Shown here one piece after another: positions 41,984 through 52,414 of a DNA stretch of 64,000 nucleotides. Position 1 is the first letter of the stretch. Every line of letters begins with the position of its first letter. Source of the stretch: Anthoceros angustus (lineage: Eukaryota; Streptophyta; Anthocerotopsida; Anthocerotales; Anthocerotaceae); the NCBI GenBank assembly GCA_010909165.1, contig VJWM01000068.1:310001-374000 (forward strand), read 5' to 3'. Both the position numbers and the translations under genes were made by a program. Under the pieces are notes generated by a model. That model saw nothing but the letters and a program-made list of their open reading frames with translations. It had not been told where the DNA came from and ran no database searches.

Positions 41984-42235
41984 TGACGATTTATAGAGAT
42001 AATGCAGATTAATTAAATCAGATAAAATAATTACATCATTGATAATCAAGAAAAGAACCAAAGTGTTTATGAGACTTGGACAACTTAACTAAAGCGAAAA
42101 GTCATGTATTCGCTAAAGGTCGCAACCCTAATGAAAGGGTATATATAACTTAAGCTAAGTTATATGTGTGACTAATAAGCTAACCCTAGGTTACTTAACA
42201 TTATGATAACACCCTAAGTACTCATTACTTCATCA
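41984..42235 (-). repeat. Copia-1 5' LTR
   Basis: 252 bp, partner of 35417-35668. Confidence 0.93.
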
Positions 42236-42240
42236 CAAAG
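42236..42240. repeat. Target-site duplication of Copia-1, right copy
   Basis: CAAAG; identical to 35412-35416. Confidence 0.9.
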
Positions 42241-43230
42241 TTCAGATGTCCTCTGATCCCTATCCTCGCCTTGGTCGCCGACTTCTCCATCCGAATGACC
42301 CAAAGATATCTGGATCGGCCATCATCCTCGGATGGTCCCAGCCACTATCTCGCATCCTCGATGCTGTGGCTATCTCGCATCATCCTCATTCCTGGCAATG
42401 CTTCTCGCTTCCCTCATAGACAATACGCTACTGTAAGCAACAAGATCCACACCTTTCCACACAATACCGATAAGAGCTCTTCCTACTGGGTGGCTAAACA
42501 AAGAAAACATGATGCAAATCGAGGAGAAAGCACATCGAAGATGACAAATCGAAAACAAAATTCACATGTCCATGGCATATCTCGGTTACAATGGCTTGAT
42601 TGCCTCAAATACCTCGACAAGCTCAGAGGACCACATTTCTTAGCTCGAAACCCAAGGACGCCGAGCTCATACGCCCTATACATTTGAGGGTCTTGAATCA
42701 TCACAAACTCCCGAGGCCTTGTTGTGCAAAACAACGTGAACACCGGTTCTTCTCGTCCATGTCCGTGGTCGCCCATACTACCCATCCACTCGCTTTGGTT
42801 AGGCAATGCTCCCTGTAACCCATGATCCACAATTTCAATAGTGGAGTCCGAACGCTCATCCTCCGCTCGCATCCCGTGGTCACCATCCAATCTTTCTCAA
42901 GCAGATTGACAGGATCCATCCGAGCATCTGACGCCGAATGATCGCCTCCTCGTAGGTGAAGGCGAAGGAATCGGCACAGTACGGGCTTTGTGACTTCTCC
43001 ACTCCAGCTCCCCTCTTTCCACCGCCAGCCGGCCTTCGCAGACGCTGCCAGCGGATTTCGCTTGCCCGATGCATGCCCACCCTTGGCTTGCTCACCACCT
43101 CCAGCATCACGCGATGGTCGCCGCCTCCCAAGTCCTCCGCACTAGCCGCTACTCTCCGGATTTCTTCGCTTGGGAGGAGGTCACCGGCACCGTGATCCGC
43201 CAAATCCTTCTTGCTCCGCCGTCTTGCCAT
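42241..43230 (-). pseudogene. Probable 5' part of the methyltransferase gene
   Basis: An open frame begins MARRRSKKDLADHGAGDLLP, continuing to KPRVGMHRASEIRWQRL and FAFTYEEAIIRRQMLGW. Other frames then give NLLEKDWMVTT, REEPVFTLFCTTRPREFVMI and DPQMYRAYELGVLGFRAKKC. It is on the same strand as the methyltransferase piece on the other side of Copia-1. The target duplication shows the two sides were contiguous before insertion, so this is likely its N-terminal half. No domain is recognised in it. Confidence 0.45.
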
Positions 43231-43299
43231 CGCTCACCACTGCCCGCCTGAATTGAGCTACACGAAAACAAAGTTGCATCACTCACAAATTGGGCTTGA

Positions 43300-46200
43300 A
43301 TGGAAATTGTGGAGTTCTCGCCGCGGTGGATGCCTTGTGCACCGCTGACACGGAACACGCTCTTTGCAAAGGCGCACACCGTAGGTCCCTCCTTCACGCA
43401 CGCCACACCGATGGAGGCCTCTCATGGACCGTGGAGCGTTACGGCGCTTGAACAGTTGCAAGTGGAACACCGCTACCAAAAGGAACTCTTAACCCCTGGA
43501 CGATTAGGGTTACCGCTCACCACGTTAACCAAAGTTAGAAACCCCGATGTCGTGTGAAAGGTGGTAGTTAAGTGGACCTTATTCTCCTATGCATGTATTT
43601 ATGACATCGTGACTTATCCATCGATTGCGGTGTTATTCTTATCCCGCGGACCGCGATATCCGCCTCATTGGATTTCCTCGCTATGTGCAATGAAGTCGCG
43701 TCAGAGGCGTGGTACTAAGTCACGCCGACGCAAACCACTTACCAACCATTTCGCTTGCAAGGAGTCTACCAAGGTGACTTGTCGACCGACTACCACGGCA
43801 ATGTTGCGCGACACACATGCATTTATATGGAGGACGTGAGTGGAAAGTGCACCATGTGTCCGTTCATCATTTGTGCTATCACCAGCTGCTGTTAACCCGG
43901 CAAGTTCATATTTGCACGCAGGCATCGGCTTATGTAGAAGAACCCTCCCGATACTTGAGGCCTGCAGTGGACTCCCAGAAAAGGGCGAGGAGGCTTGCTC
44001 TTTTAAACCCACCGCCACCTCTGCCTCGCCATCCTCCGCAAGGTTAGTGTGTTATGGGGCTTGAGTGAAGAGTCCGCTATAGCATATTGTGGGAAGTCAG
44101 TAGTGGATGTCACTTGTGCAGGGGAAAGACGCCGACGGAATTGTCTTCGCCAAGTATGCCGCATGGTGTTCTGGCTGACGCCAAGAAATCGAACTTGTAT
44201 GCCATAGACGGCAGCCTCCATGAGGAGAGTTGGGGTTGAAGGACTGATGTTCGCATGATTGCCCCGTGGCTTGTTCATGGCGATGGGTATGGGTAGGCAA
44301 AACATACCGGTCCCGAGGAGCTAGACGGCCGTCCGATAGAGGTCCCATCGAGCATTTACTTCCAATCACCTCCGGAGGATGATGTGCAAAGATCGCTTTC
44401 ACCAAACCTTTGAGCGAGACATTGCGGGACTCTCTGCGTTATGTCGAAGACGGGCAGCGTGTCGTTGAGGAAGAGTGAAGTGGACATTGTGACCGACTAC
44501 GGAAACCTTGTTGCAATCGGATGTGCTTGCGTAAATTGACGAAGAAAGATTTCGTGAGCGGTATAGATTCATAAGAATGTGCATAAGAGCAGAGACATTC
44601 CTTCGCCTCTAGTCCATCGCGACGAGGGACCAATGATAAAGGAAAAGTTGTCACTCATGTTATGGGGAGTGTTCGTCGAGATGTTGTCTCAAGGCTTTAA
44701 GGGTTTATTGTGTGGGACACATCGGTATGAGGAGTTGAAGGCTAGAGTTCTTGAACTCACCGTGGATGGTTTCGAACAAACCCATACGCAGCTCCGCATG
44801 CGCTAGGGGCCATAGCTTGATGGACAAGACTTTTATGTACATGGTGAGAGGCTCCCAAATGTGGAGGTTTTCAATCTTCCCGACACGCATACAAAATTAG
44901 AAATATGGTTGCTATACAAACGAGAGTGCGAAGGTCGTGGCTCGATATGTCACCTACGCGTGGTTCTTAAAGCTATGGAAATGCAACTACAGAGTGAAGA
45001 TCCCAAAGTCAAACCGGTTCTCGACATGCTCGCTGCAGGATTGAAGACAACTATACGGAACTCAACACGGAAGGTCGATCAAGGTGGGCACTCTTGTTCC
45101 TCCGCATGTCAGTCCTTTCTAACCTTTTTGTGTGAACCACTGTCGTCGTCGACTGGTCCTAGGTGTCTGCTGCATCGCTTGGAGGTTTGGGCGCCATCGG
45201 ATGGAGGTTTGGTTAGCGGTCGTGGCGCCCCTTATATCACAAGAGTGGCGCCGTGCCCTCTTCTCGCTTCACAAGAGGGCGTCCGACTGCGGATGGTTAG
45301 TTGCCTGCACTACTCCCTCCCCTCCTCCTCCTCCTCCTCCTTGGGTGGGGGCCACGGCCGCCCACCTCAACTAGTGGTGGGCCCCAAGACCACCCTTGTT
45401 AGTAGCAGAGGGGTGCGGCCGCCGCGCCTATGTCCTGCTACGGAAACCCTTGGGTGGAACTCCATAAGTACCGACCTTGGCTCCCACCTACACCAAAATC
45501 CGCCCTCATGTGAAGTATATGTGTAATGATAAATGAGAGGGCATGACTAGAGTGTTTGCAAAGAATGGATTTTGAAACCGACCGTGAAGTTCTTGTTTTG
45601 TAACAATGAAATATCAGTCGCTACGGACATCGTGCGCCCGCACGAGGAACGACGAAGATGGCCAAACACAGGAGCAAAAGCGTAGATCCGCATAAGTACA
45701 TATTACATGCCTATAGATGGGATGGACCAAGAAAAACGAGGTACCACACTTTTGAGGTGGTCAAGAACTGGATGAGGAGTCCCGATCTCGCCCACGTAGT
45801 TGGGTGTATGATTCACAACTACACGTATAAAACGAGGGCCTTCTTGCATTACGCAAATTTGAGAAATGACGCCAATTTTGACTATCATACAGGTGATGTG
45901 ATACACAACTACGAGGAGTATTACAAGGTTTTATACTTGCAATTGGACAACACTTGTCGGAGAACAAGAATCAACTTCTTTTGCATATCCGAACATGTTA
46001 GTGGATATGGGAACTTTTGAGAAAGTAAAGGTGGGGTTTCTTCTCGTTGGACATACTCATGATCAAATTGACCAAATGTTTTCATGTTTTCAAAGAGCTT
46101 GAAACATGTGGAAGCTCATACTCTCCCGCATTGGCGGCAATTTTGAAAGAGGCGTACACTCCAACACGAGGTGAAGGTATTAACGGAGGTTCAGACTTCC

Positions 46201-48340
46201 GCTCCTATGTTTGGTCACGACAAGGGGATGGACGCCAAGCATACGGAGTCATGGTGCGAAATTGAACAACTGTCATTCCAAAGACCAGCTCAAAATTACA
46301 AGAGAAGAAAACTCGACCGTGGCCTTGTGATGCCATTAGAAGCAAACAATATTCGACATCGCCACAATGGGAAGCGGAAGCCGGTTTGGAGTTTTGAAGT
46401 TTGTCCCATCCAACGTAACCGACTACCGACATCCCTTCGCGTGATAAGAAAGGCACATCGTCGTGGTTATCCCCAACCGAGGGTGTGGCTCACTTGAAGG
46501 AGGGCCTCTCGGCTTAGACCATATGTCACCGCAGAGGAATATAAATGGTGGGAAGAATTTTGGGTGGACCAAGAGGAGATCGTTATTGTGGAGAATAATA
46601 TAGGGCTCGCACTCAAGACGCATGGAAGTGGTTTTCATGACCAAGTGGAAAAAACCGAGGTTCTTCACGTGCTCGATGAGGCGTTGCTAGAGGAGGCTTT
46701 ACTCGTGACCTTCCCCAACGGATATGTACCTTGGTGCATATCAAACCGTTGTTAGACAAGAACAAGAAACGCATTGAATGGTGACATTTGAAATAAGGAA
46801 AGACATGTTCATTGCGCCCCCGCACCACCGGCTGCATGAACAGCCGCTTTTGGATTGGCAGGTCATTGATGTTCACTTAGATGCACCGGATCCTCACTTT
46901 GTCGCTTCATTGGTACATGACCGAGCACATGATGCGTATGAAGGAAGGTATGTTGAAGAATTTATAATCCGACATGAAGGGACCCAGAAATCGGGAAAAA
47001 GGAGGAAAGCTAATTTGCACAAAACGCATAAAAGGTTTTTGTGAACAAAACTGATCATATATTATGGTTTCAACTTGAATGCTCGCAAACATTTATATCT
47101 GTGGACAAGAAGGCGATCGACTAAAATTAAATGAATTGCGGCTTCATACGCCAAAGTAGCCAAAGTGGCCCAAAGATAGTGAAGATAGTGGTGGTGATGC
47201 AGCTCATGCGATGATGCCAATTCGTAAGACGATCGGAGTTCATGAACATATGCCAAGATGTTTTGTCTTATGTGGACACGTTTTTCTTCCCTTCCTCTCA
47301 ATAAGTTTCAATAGATTCTCCAAATCATATTGTCCGTGGAAGGCTATTTTTCCCAGCCCGCACTTAACGAAAACCGTTGTCTTCCGCCAAGTTGTCATTA
47401 TTATGCGATTACAAAGACCAGTGGAAACCAGCCTTCCTAAGCATAGCGACAAATCCATACGACGAGACATCGATGTAAGATGGTGTTCATGTGCAAGACG
47501 ATTGCGAAGCGTTGCTAGAGGAGGCTTTACTCGGGGACCTTCCCCAGCAGGATATGTACCTTGGTGCATATCAAACCGTTGTTAGACAAGAACAAGCTGC
47601 GGTTGAATGGTGACATTTGAAATAAGGAAAGACATGTTCATTCGGTCCACACTGCAAACGAGCAGGCCGTTTTGGATTGGCGAGGTCATTGATGTTCACT
47701 TAGATGCACGGATCCTCACTTTGTCGTTCATTGGTACATGGTGAGCACACGGTCGTATGAAGGAAGGTATGTTGAAGAATTTATAATCCGACATGAAGGG
47801 ACCGGTGGCATGAAATCGGGAAAAGGAGGAAAGCTAATTTGCACAAAACGCATAAAAGGTTTTTGTGAACAAAGCGATGATCATATATTATGGTTTCAAC
47901 TTGAATGCTCGCAAACATTTATATCTTTGTGGACAAGAAGGCGATCGGACTAAAATTAAATGAATTGCGGCTTCATCTGACCAATAATAAAGTGGCCCAA
48001 AGATAGTGAAGATAGTGGTGGTGATGCGAGCCTTGCGATGATATTGTAATTGAGGAGTTCATGAACATCTGTGCCAAGATGTTTTGTCTTATGTGGACAC
48101 GTTTTTCTTCCCTTCCTCTCAATAAGTTTCAATAGATTCTCCAAATTACATTGTTATTGGTGGAAGGCTATTTTTCCCAGCCCGCATAACGACCGTTGTC
48201 TTCCGCCAAGTTGTCATTATTATGCGATTACAAAGACCAGCGTGGAAACCAGCCTTCCTAAGCATAGCGACAAATCCATACGAGACATCGGCGGAAGATG
48301 GTGTTCATGTGCAAGACGCATTGCGAGCGTTAACCAAACC
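43300..48340 (+). pseudogene. DUF7869-type transposase-like gene, frameshifted
   Basis: Plus-strand pieces of a family common in eukaryotic mobile DNA: LEIWLLYKRECEGRG (about 44.9 kb), IDGMDQEK (about 45715), CMIHNYTYKTRAFLHYANLR, LYLQLDNTC (about 45930) with RENKN in the next frame, and FEKVKVGFLLVGHTHDQIDQ followed by MFSCF (about 46020-46090). C-terminal pieces such as AYEGRYVEEFIIRHEG and SGKRRKANLHKTHKRF follow. The pieces hop between frames. A G/C-rich stretch at about 45100-45620 interrupts the expected order and is probably a later insertion. The gene is divergent from the methyltransferase gene. Confidence 0.7.
46691..48330 (+). repeat. Tandem duplication of about 830 bp in the DUF7869 gene
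   Basis: Copy 1 is about 46691-47520 and copy 2 about 47521-48330. Both start at GAGGCTTTACTCG and end near GTGTTCATGTGCAAGACG. The copies differ mostly by short indels clustered in C/G-rich words. Confidence 0.85.
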
Positions 48341-48879
48341 GTAACGTTGTTTGTATGTCCATAGGCCACCTCACCGACTGCCCTGTATGACTTCTTTGCA
48401 TGTTGCTCACCCCAAAGTGGGGAACACTATTTCTCCGCGTGTACAATGGGGGCCACAATTACACACGGTCAAAGGGTGTCCATGGACGAGGAGTGAAGAG
48501 GCGCCGGTCGGCCGGCGCCGCTGTCTAGATTGTGTTTTCCGAAAAGGGGCGACATTGACCCTCGACCATTGTACTAACGGCGTAGAGTTGTACTTAATGG
48601 AAAAGGACCCGCACCATGTTTTTCGAGTTGCCGGGTTTTGCTCATCGGTCTTCATCATCACTGCACAAAACGGTCGTCCCATCCGGTCCGAAATGGAGCC
48701 AAATGGATGTATGAGGGGTTATCAAAACCCTTTGCCTCCTACATCGATACACGAAATTTGTGTGCACGTGATGAACACCCTATTTTTCCGAGGCATTTTG
48801 GACCACACGATTCAAAACCCTAAATGGAGACCCATTGGAAACCCTCATTGCGAATAAAAGGCGTAAAACCCCATGGTGC

Positions 48880-48907
48880 ATATTAACCTCCTCATGTAAT
48901 AATTACC
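48880..48907 (-). repeat. Right terminal inverted repeat (imperfect)
   Basis: Read inward on the minus strand: GGTAATT, 8 bases, AGGAGGTTAATAT. Pairs with 32249-32275. Confidence 0.55.
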
Positions 48908-49825
48908 TTGTTCTTCATCCGCCTCCCTCATTCTCTACCCACCCTCCATCGTGACAACCGCCTCAAACCATGTACACTCTACGCCCATGTAGCCTCAGAC
49001 AACACTGCTATGACATCGCTCAATGGCTTACCGGCCAGTGCTCCAATTCTCCACCTCATGTGGTGGCAATGTAGTCGGCATGTGTTCCTCGACCTCGGAT
49101 CCGCCATCTCCACATCTTCCTCCTCGCCTCCCGCCTCCCCATCCTCTCATTGCGGTGTCCTCCTCCTCACCGCCCTCCTCACCATCAGCATGCATGCGCC
49201 TTGGCCCTCCTCCGCAACCGCGCCACTGCCACACTGGGCCTCCAATCCCACCATCACAGGAGTTTCCTCCCTCCAAAGGCTCCCTCCGCCACGTTGTTGG
49301 GGTTGTCCGCCGCCACAGCGTAAGGTCCACAAACGTATGCCATCTCTCGGCACCCACATGTGGTCACCTCTTGTGCACCACCACCATGTTTCCCTGTTGG
49401 ACACACCAAGCTCCAGACTCAGGCCAATGTCCTCGCTCCTCCCGGATGTCGCCTCGGCATCCCTCCTCGACGCCTTGAATCTCTCCCAGAAAACAAATGG
49501 CTCCCACCTGTGGAGACACCTGCCCACTCACTGTCACGAGCATCGCCCGCCTCGCAGACTCCACTCCTGCATGAAGGTGCTCCCAAGCACCTCCACCGCC
49601 CGCCCCGCCCACGCCATGAGCATCCACCCTCCACTTGGAATCGGCTTTTCCACGACCGCGCCCACCTCACTTTGCCGCTTCCACCATCCGCCGCCCGTGC
49701 TTCCATCCACCTGCCAGTTGCCGCACTGCCAAGTCCCTTTGTGGACCATTTTCCGGCCATTCTCTCCTCTCGGCTGGCGCAAACGGCCGATGGGCCCCCA
49801 CCTCCTCCTTCCAAGCGGGCCGACG
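48908..49825. other. Pyrimidine-rich sequence without recognised gene
   Basis: Several overlapping long frames exist on both strands, up to 327 codons on the plus strand. Their composition (Pro/Ser/His/Leu) follows the C-rich base content and no motif is seen. It resembles the C/T-rich stretch at 30.8-32.2 kb, on the other side of the composite element. Confidence 0.4.
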
Positions 49826-50458
49826 TTATGGGCACCGACATCCACAAGACGGATTGGCGGGGTTTGTTCCAGCTTAAGCCAATGCCATTAAATCTTCAAA
49901 GTCAACGTCCCAAACCATGGTCGAGGAAGGTGTGTGGGCTACGGACTTCCTTGGGGGTTAGGAATAAGTGGGGTTTTGTTTTTTTGTAGGTTGGAATAGT
50001 AAAATAAGGCGGAAAAGGAGGAATAAGCAACGGACCACTCCTGACTAAGCAACACCACCACGGGAGTAAGCAATCTGACCTTTCTGCACGGGTAAACGGT
50101 GAGGAGAGCTAGAGGAGGAAATGGCTCCTTATCCGATTACGGAGACGGAAGGGGGCTCCATGGCTACCGCCTGGCGAGCCAGACAAAGGAGGAGGAGCTG
50201 CTGAGTGCAGCAGGCCGCAGGAGGTCGGAGGCCGCTTTGGTGGCTTCAAGGAGTCCCGGCTCGTTGGCAAGCCCGGGGCGACGGAGACGAGCTGGCCGAA
50301 CAACACTCCCACCGCCGAGCACCTTGGCGACGGACGTTATGGGCACCGACATCCACTTCGCGACGGATTGGCGGGGTTTGTTCCAGCTTAAGCGAGCCTT
50401 CAACCCAAATTTCAAATCTTCGAAAATCTTCAACGTCCCAAACCATGGTCGAGGAAGG
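49826..50458 (+). repeat. Partial gypsy LTR copy in tandem with the 5' LTR
   Basis: The phrases GTTATGGGCACCGACATCCAC, GGATTGGCGGGGTTTGTTCC and ACGGACTTCCTTGGGG occur at about 49826-49960 and again at about 50336-50480, a spacing of about 510 bp. The first copy carries an incomplete LTR start (49933 on), so an LTR segment was duplicated next to the element. Confidence 0.65.
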
Positions 50459-52311
50459 TGTGGGCCACGGACTTCCTTGGGGAGTTAAGGTAAATAAGTG
50501 GGGTTTTGTTTTTGTAGGTTGGAATAGTAAAATAAAGAGTGAAAGAGGAATAAGCAACGGACCACTCCGGACTAAACAGCGGACCACCGCTGGGAGTAAA
50601 CAGCGGACCTTGATGCAGGTAAGCGGAGGAGGAGGAGAGCTAGAGGAGAACGGCTCCCTTATCCGATTACAGGGAGGCGGAGGGCTGAAACTCCAGCGAT
50701 CAGTTGACTGACAAAGGAGGAGGAGGCGCGTTGGCGGCTGACAAAGTGCAGGAGGTGTCGGAGGCCGCTTTGGTGGCTTCAAAGTCTGCGGCCGGTTGGC
50801 AAAGCTGGCGGCGGAGAACCCACCGGCCGGGCAGCAACCTCAGTGCCGGGCACAGAATCTGGTGCCGAGGCCATGTGGAGGAGGCGATTCAGTGGTCGAC
50901 TCCGACCCGCCTACAGCAGCGGAGGCTGCTCAAGCGCTGAGGCACCACGTCACCCTCGGCGGGAGGCCGGACTTCAGAGCCAGGTCGAAGAGGCGAGAAG
51001 AAGGCCCGAGGATGAGTGCGGCCACGGACCTTGGGCGTTGTTCGGCAGCCGGCGGTGGCGGCGGTGGAGCGGAGGAGGCCAGGCAGCGAGGAGGCGGCGA
51101 ATGTAAGTGGCACCACACCTCACCATGGAAGAAGGGCCCTAACGAGGGAGTCGCTTGAGGCGATGGGGAGCAGCGGAAGGACTCGAGGAGAGCCACGGAG
51201 GAGTCCCGTGAGGAAGAAACCCAGTAGCAGTTCGGACCACGAGTCAGGACTCACGACCGGACCACGAGGGGGACTCCTGAGCCGGACCTGGTCCGGACCT
51301 CGAGGAAGACGGACCACGAGGTCGGACCCCGAGACAAGGTCGGACCTGGCGTGGGACTGGAAATAATGGGACTCACGAGTTCGGGAGTCGAGGGGCGGAC
51401 CTCGAGGTCCGGCTGCGGCGATGGAGGCCCCCTTGCCGACTTCGCTAGGGAGGCGGATAGCCGGTGGCCCCACCGGCGAGGACCGAGGAGGCGAGGAGGA
51501 TGGCGTCGTAATGCGCGGTTGTCGACCCGGTAGTAACACAGGAGTTCGGAGAGAGGAGGGGCCCGCCTCACGGATCATCGATTGGGGCCACAAGCTGTCG
51601 GGGACGGAGATTGGACCACCATCCGGGCGGAACCCAGTCTTGACCCCCAGCCAAGGAGATAGGGGAGGAAATAGGATGGTAGGCGGCCGATTAGGGCATC
51701 TGGGCTGGCCATCGGCTCGAATAGGTGTAATAAAGGCGCCGACCTTGGGCGTAGTATAAGAGGAGGCCGCTCTAGTAAAGTATCTTTCTCTTGGTGTTGA
51801 TGCAGCGTTCTTGCGGACCTTGTGCGTCTTCTTGCTACGAGTCACGAGTCAAGGCGGGCACGGCGACTCGGGAGATTGATCAAGGTCCCGTGACGGACTT
51901 AGCGTTGTGGTGTGTGCGGGGAAGGGGGACCCTTGTTCGCTCGAGCGGCGGTCCAACGTCGAGCGGGCCGGGCGTGTGGGCGGAGGAACTCGGGAGGTGT
52001 CGAGAGCCGGACGGAGGCAGAGCGGAGGAGGTCGACGTACCACGTCTTTTCTAAGGTTGATAAGTGTAGAGGCGTGAGAGGAGAGATGAAGAAGCAGTGG
52101 AATGACAGAGCGGACAAAAGGTCCTTAAGCGTTTAGCCTGCAAGACTGTCTCGGTGAACGTTATAAATAGGGGTATGCGAAGATTGTGTGTTGGTGAAGT
52201 GGACCCAAGAGGTGAGAATCGGTGAAGCGCAAGCGGGCCTATCATTCTCTTGGAGCGGACTTCCATACCACAACGACCACGGGATTGTGCGGCCCGTCGT
52301 GACGCGCCACA
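50459..52311 (+). repeat. Gypsy 5' LTR
   Basis: About 1,853 bp, TG...CA. Contains two TATA-like words, at 51755-51760 and 52162-52170. Confidence 0.75.
52162..52170 (+). promoter_or_regulatory. TATA box in gypsy 5' LTR
   Basis: TATAAATAG, a textbook plant TATA sequence about 140 bp before the LTR end and thus in the expected U3 position. The equivalent word in the 3' LTR is altered (TTATAACAG near 59195). Confidence 0.5.
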
Positions 52312-52314
52312 TTT

Positions 52315-52330
52315 TGGCGCCGCGGGAATG
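52315..52330 (+). other. Gypsy primer-binding site
   Basis: TGGCGCCGCGGGAATG three bases after the LTR CA end. The TGGCGCC start is usual for gypsy primer sites; the tRNA was not identified. Confidence 0.6.
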
Positions 52331-52414
52331 AAATCGAGTGCGTGGATGCGTGGAGGTAGAGGTAGTTGGAGACGGTCTAAGAGGCGGCGGTGAGCGGAGG
52401 CGCTCGGTGGTCAC

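Larger units (their letters stand above)
35417..42235 (-). mobile_element. Ty1/copia retrotransposon (Copia-1), structurally complete
   Basis: 6,819 bp, transcribed on the minus strand. It has 252-bp LTRs with TG...CA ends, 5-bp target duplications (CAAAG), a primer-binding site at 41973-41983 and a purine tract at 35669-35677. Domains in element order are an extra upstream ORF region, gag, protease, integrase, reverse transcriptase and RNase H, the normal Copia order. Frameshifts between and inside domains make it non-autonomous now. LTRs differ at only a few positions, so the insertion is younger than the surrounding elements. Confidence 0.93.
32249..48907. mobile_element. Composite DNA element with methyltransferase and transposase-like genes
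   Basis: Ends are imperfect inverted repeats. Left 32249-32275 begins GGTAATT and contains AGGAGGTTAATAT; right 48880-48907, read inward, has the same two blocks. Removing the nested Copia element (35417-42235 plus one target copy) leaves about 9.8 kb. Inside lie a minus-strand gene, from an ATG near 43230 leftwards to 32663, that ends in an N4/N6-type DNA methyltransferase domain, and a divergent plus-strand DUF7869 transposase-like gene (about 43.3-48.3 kb). Both are broken by frameshifts. That these belong to one element is inferred from the ends, the divergent layout and the Copia insertion interrupting the minus-strand gene; no target duplication was found. Confidence 0.5.

Noticed and set aside
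48908-49891. 327-codon plus-strand ORF
   Set aside because: The frame is open because the strand is C/T rich; long frames also exist in other phases, and the Pro/Ser/His-rich product has no motif.
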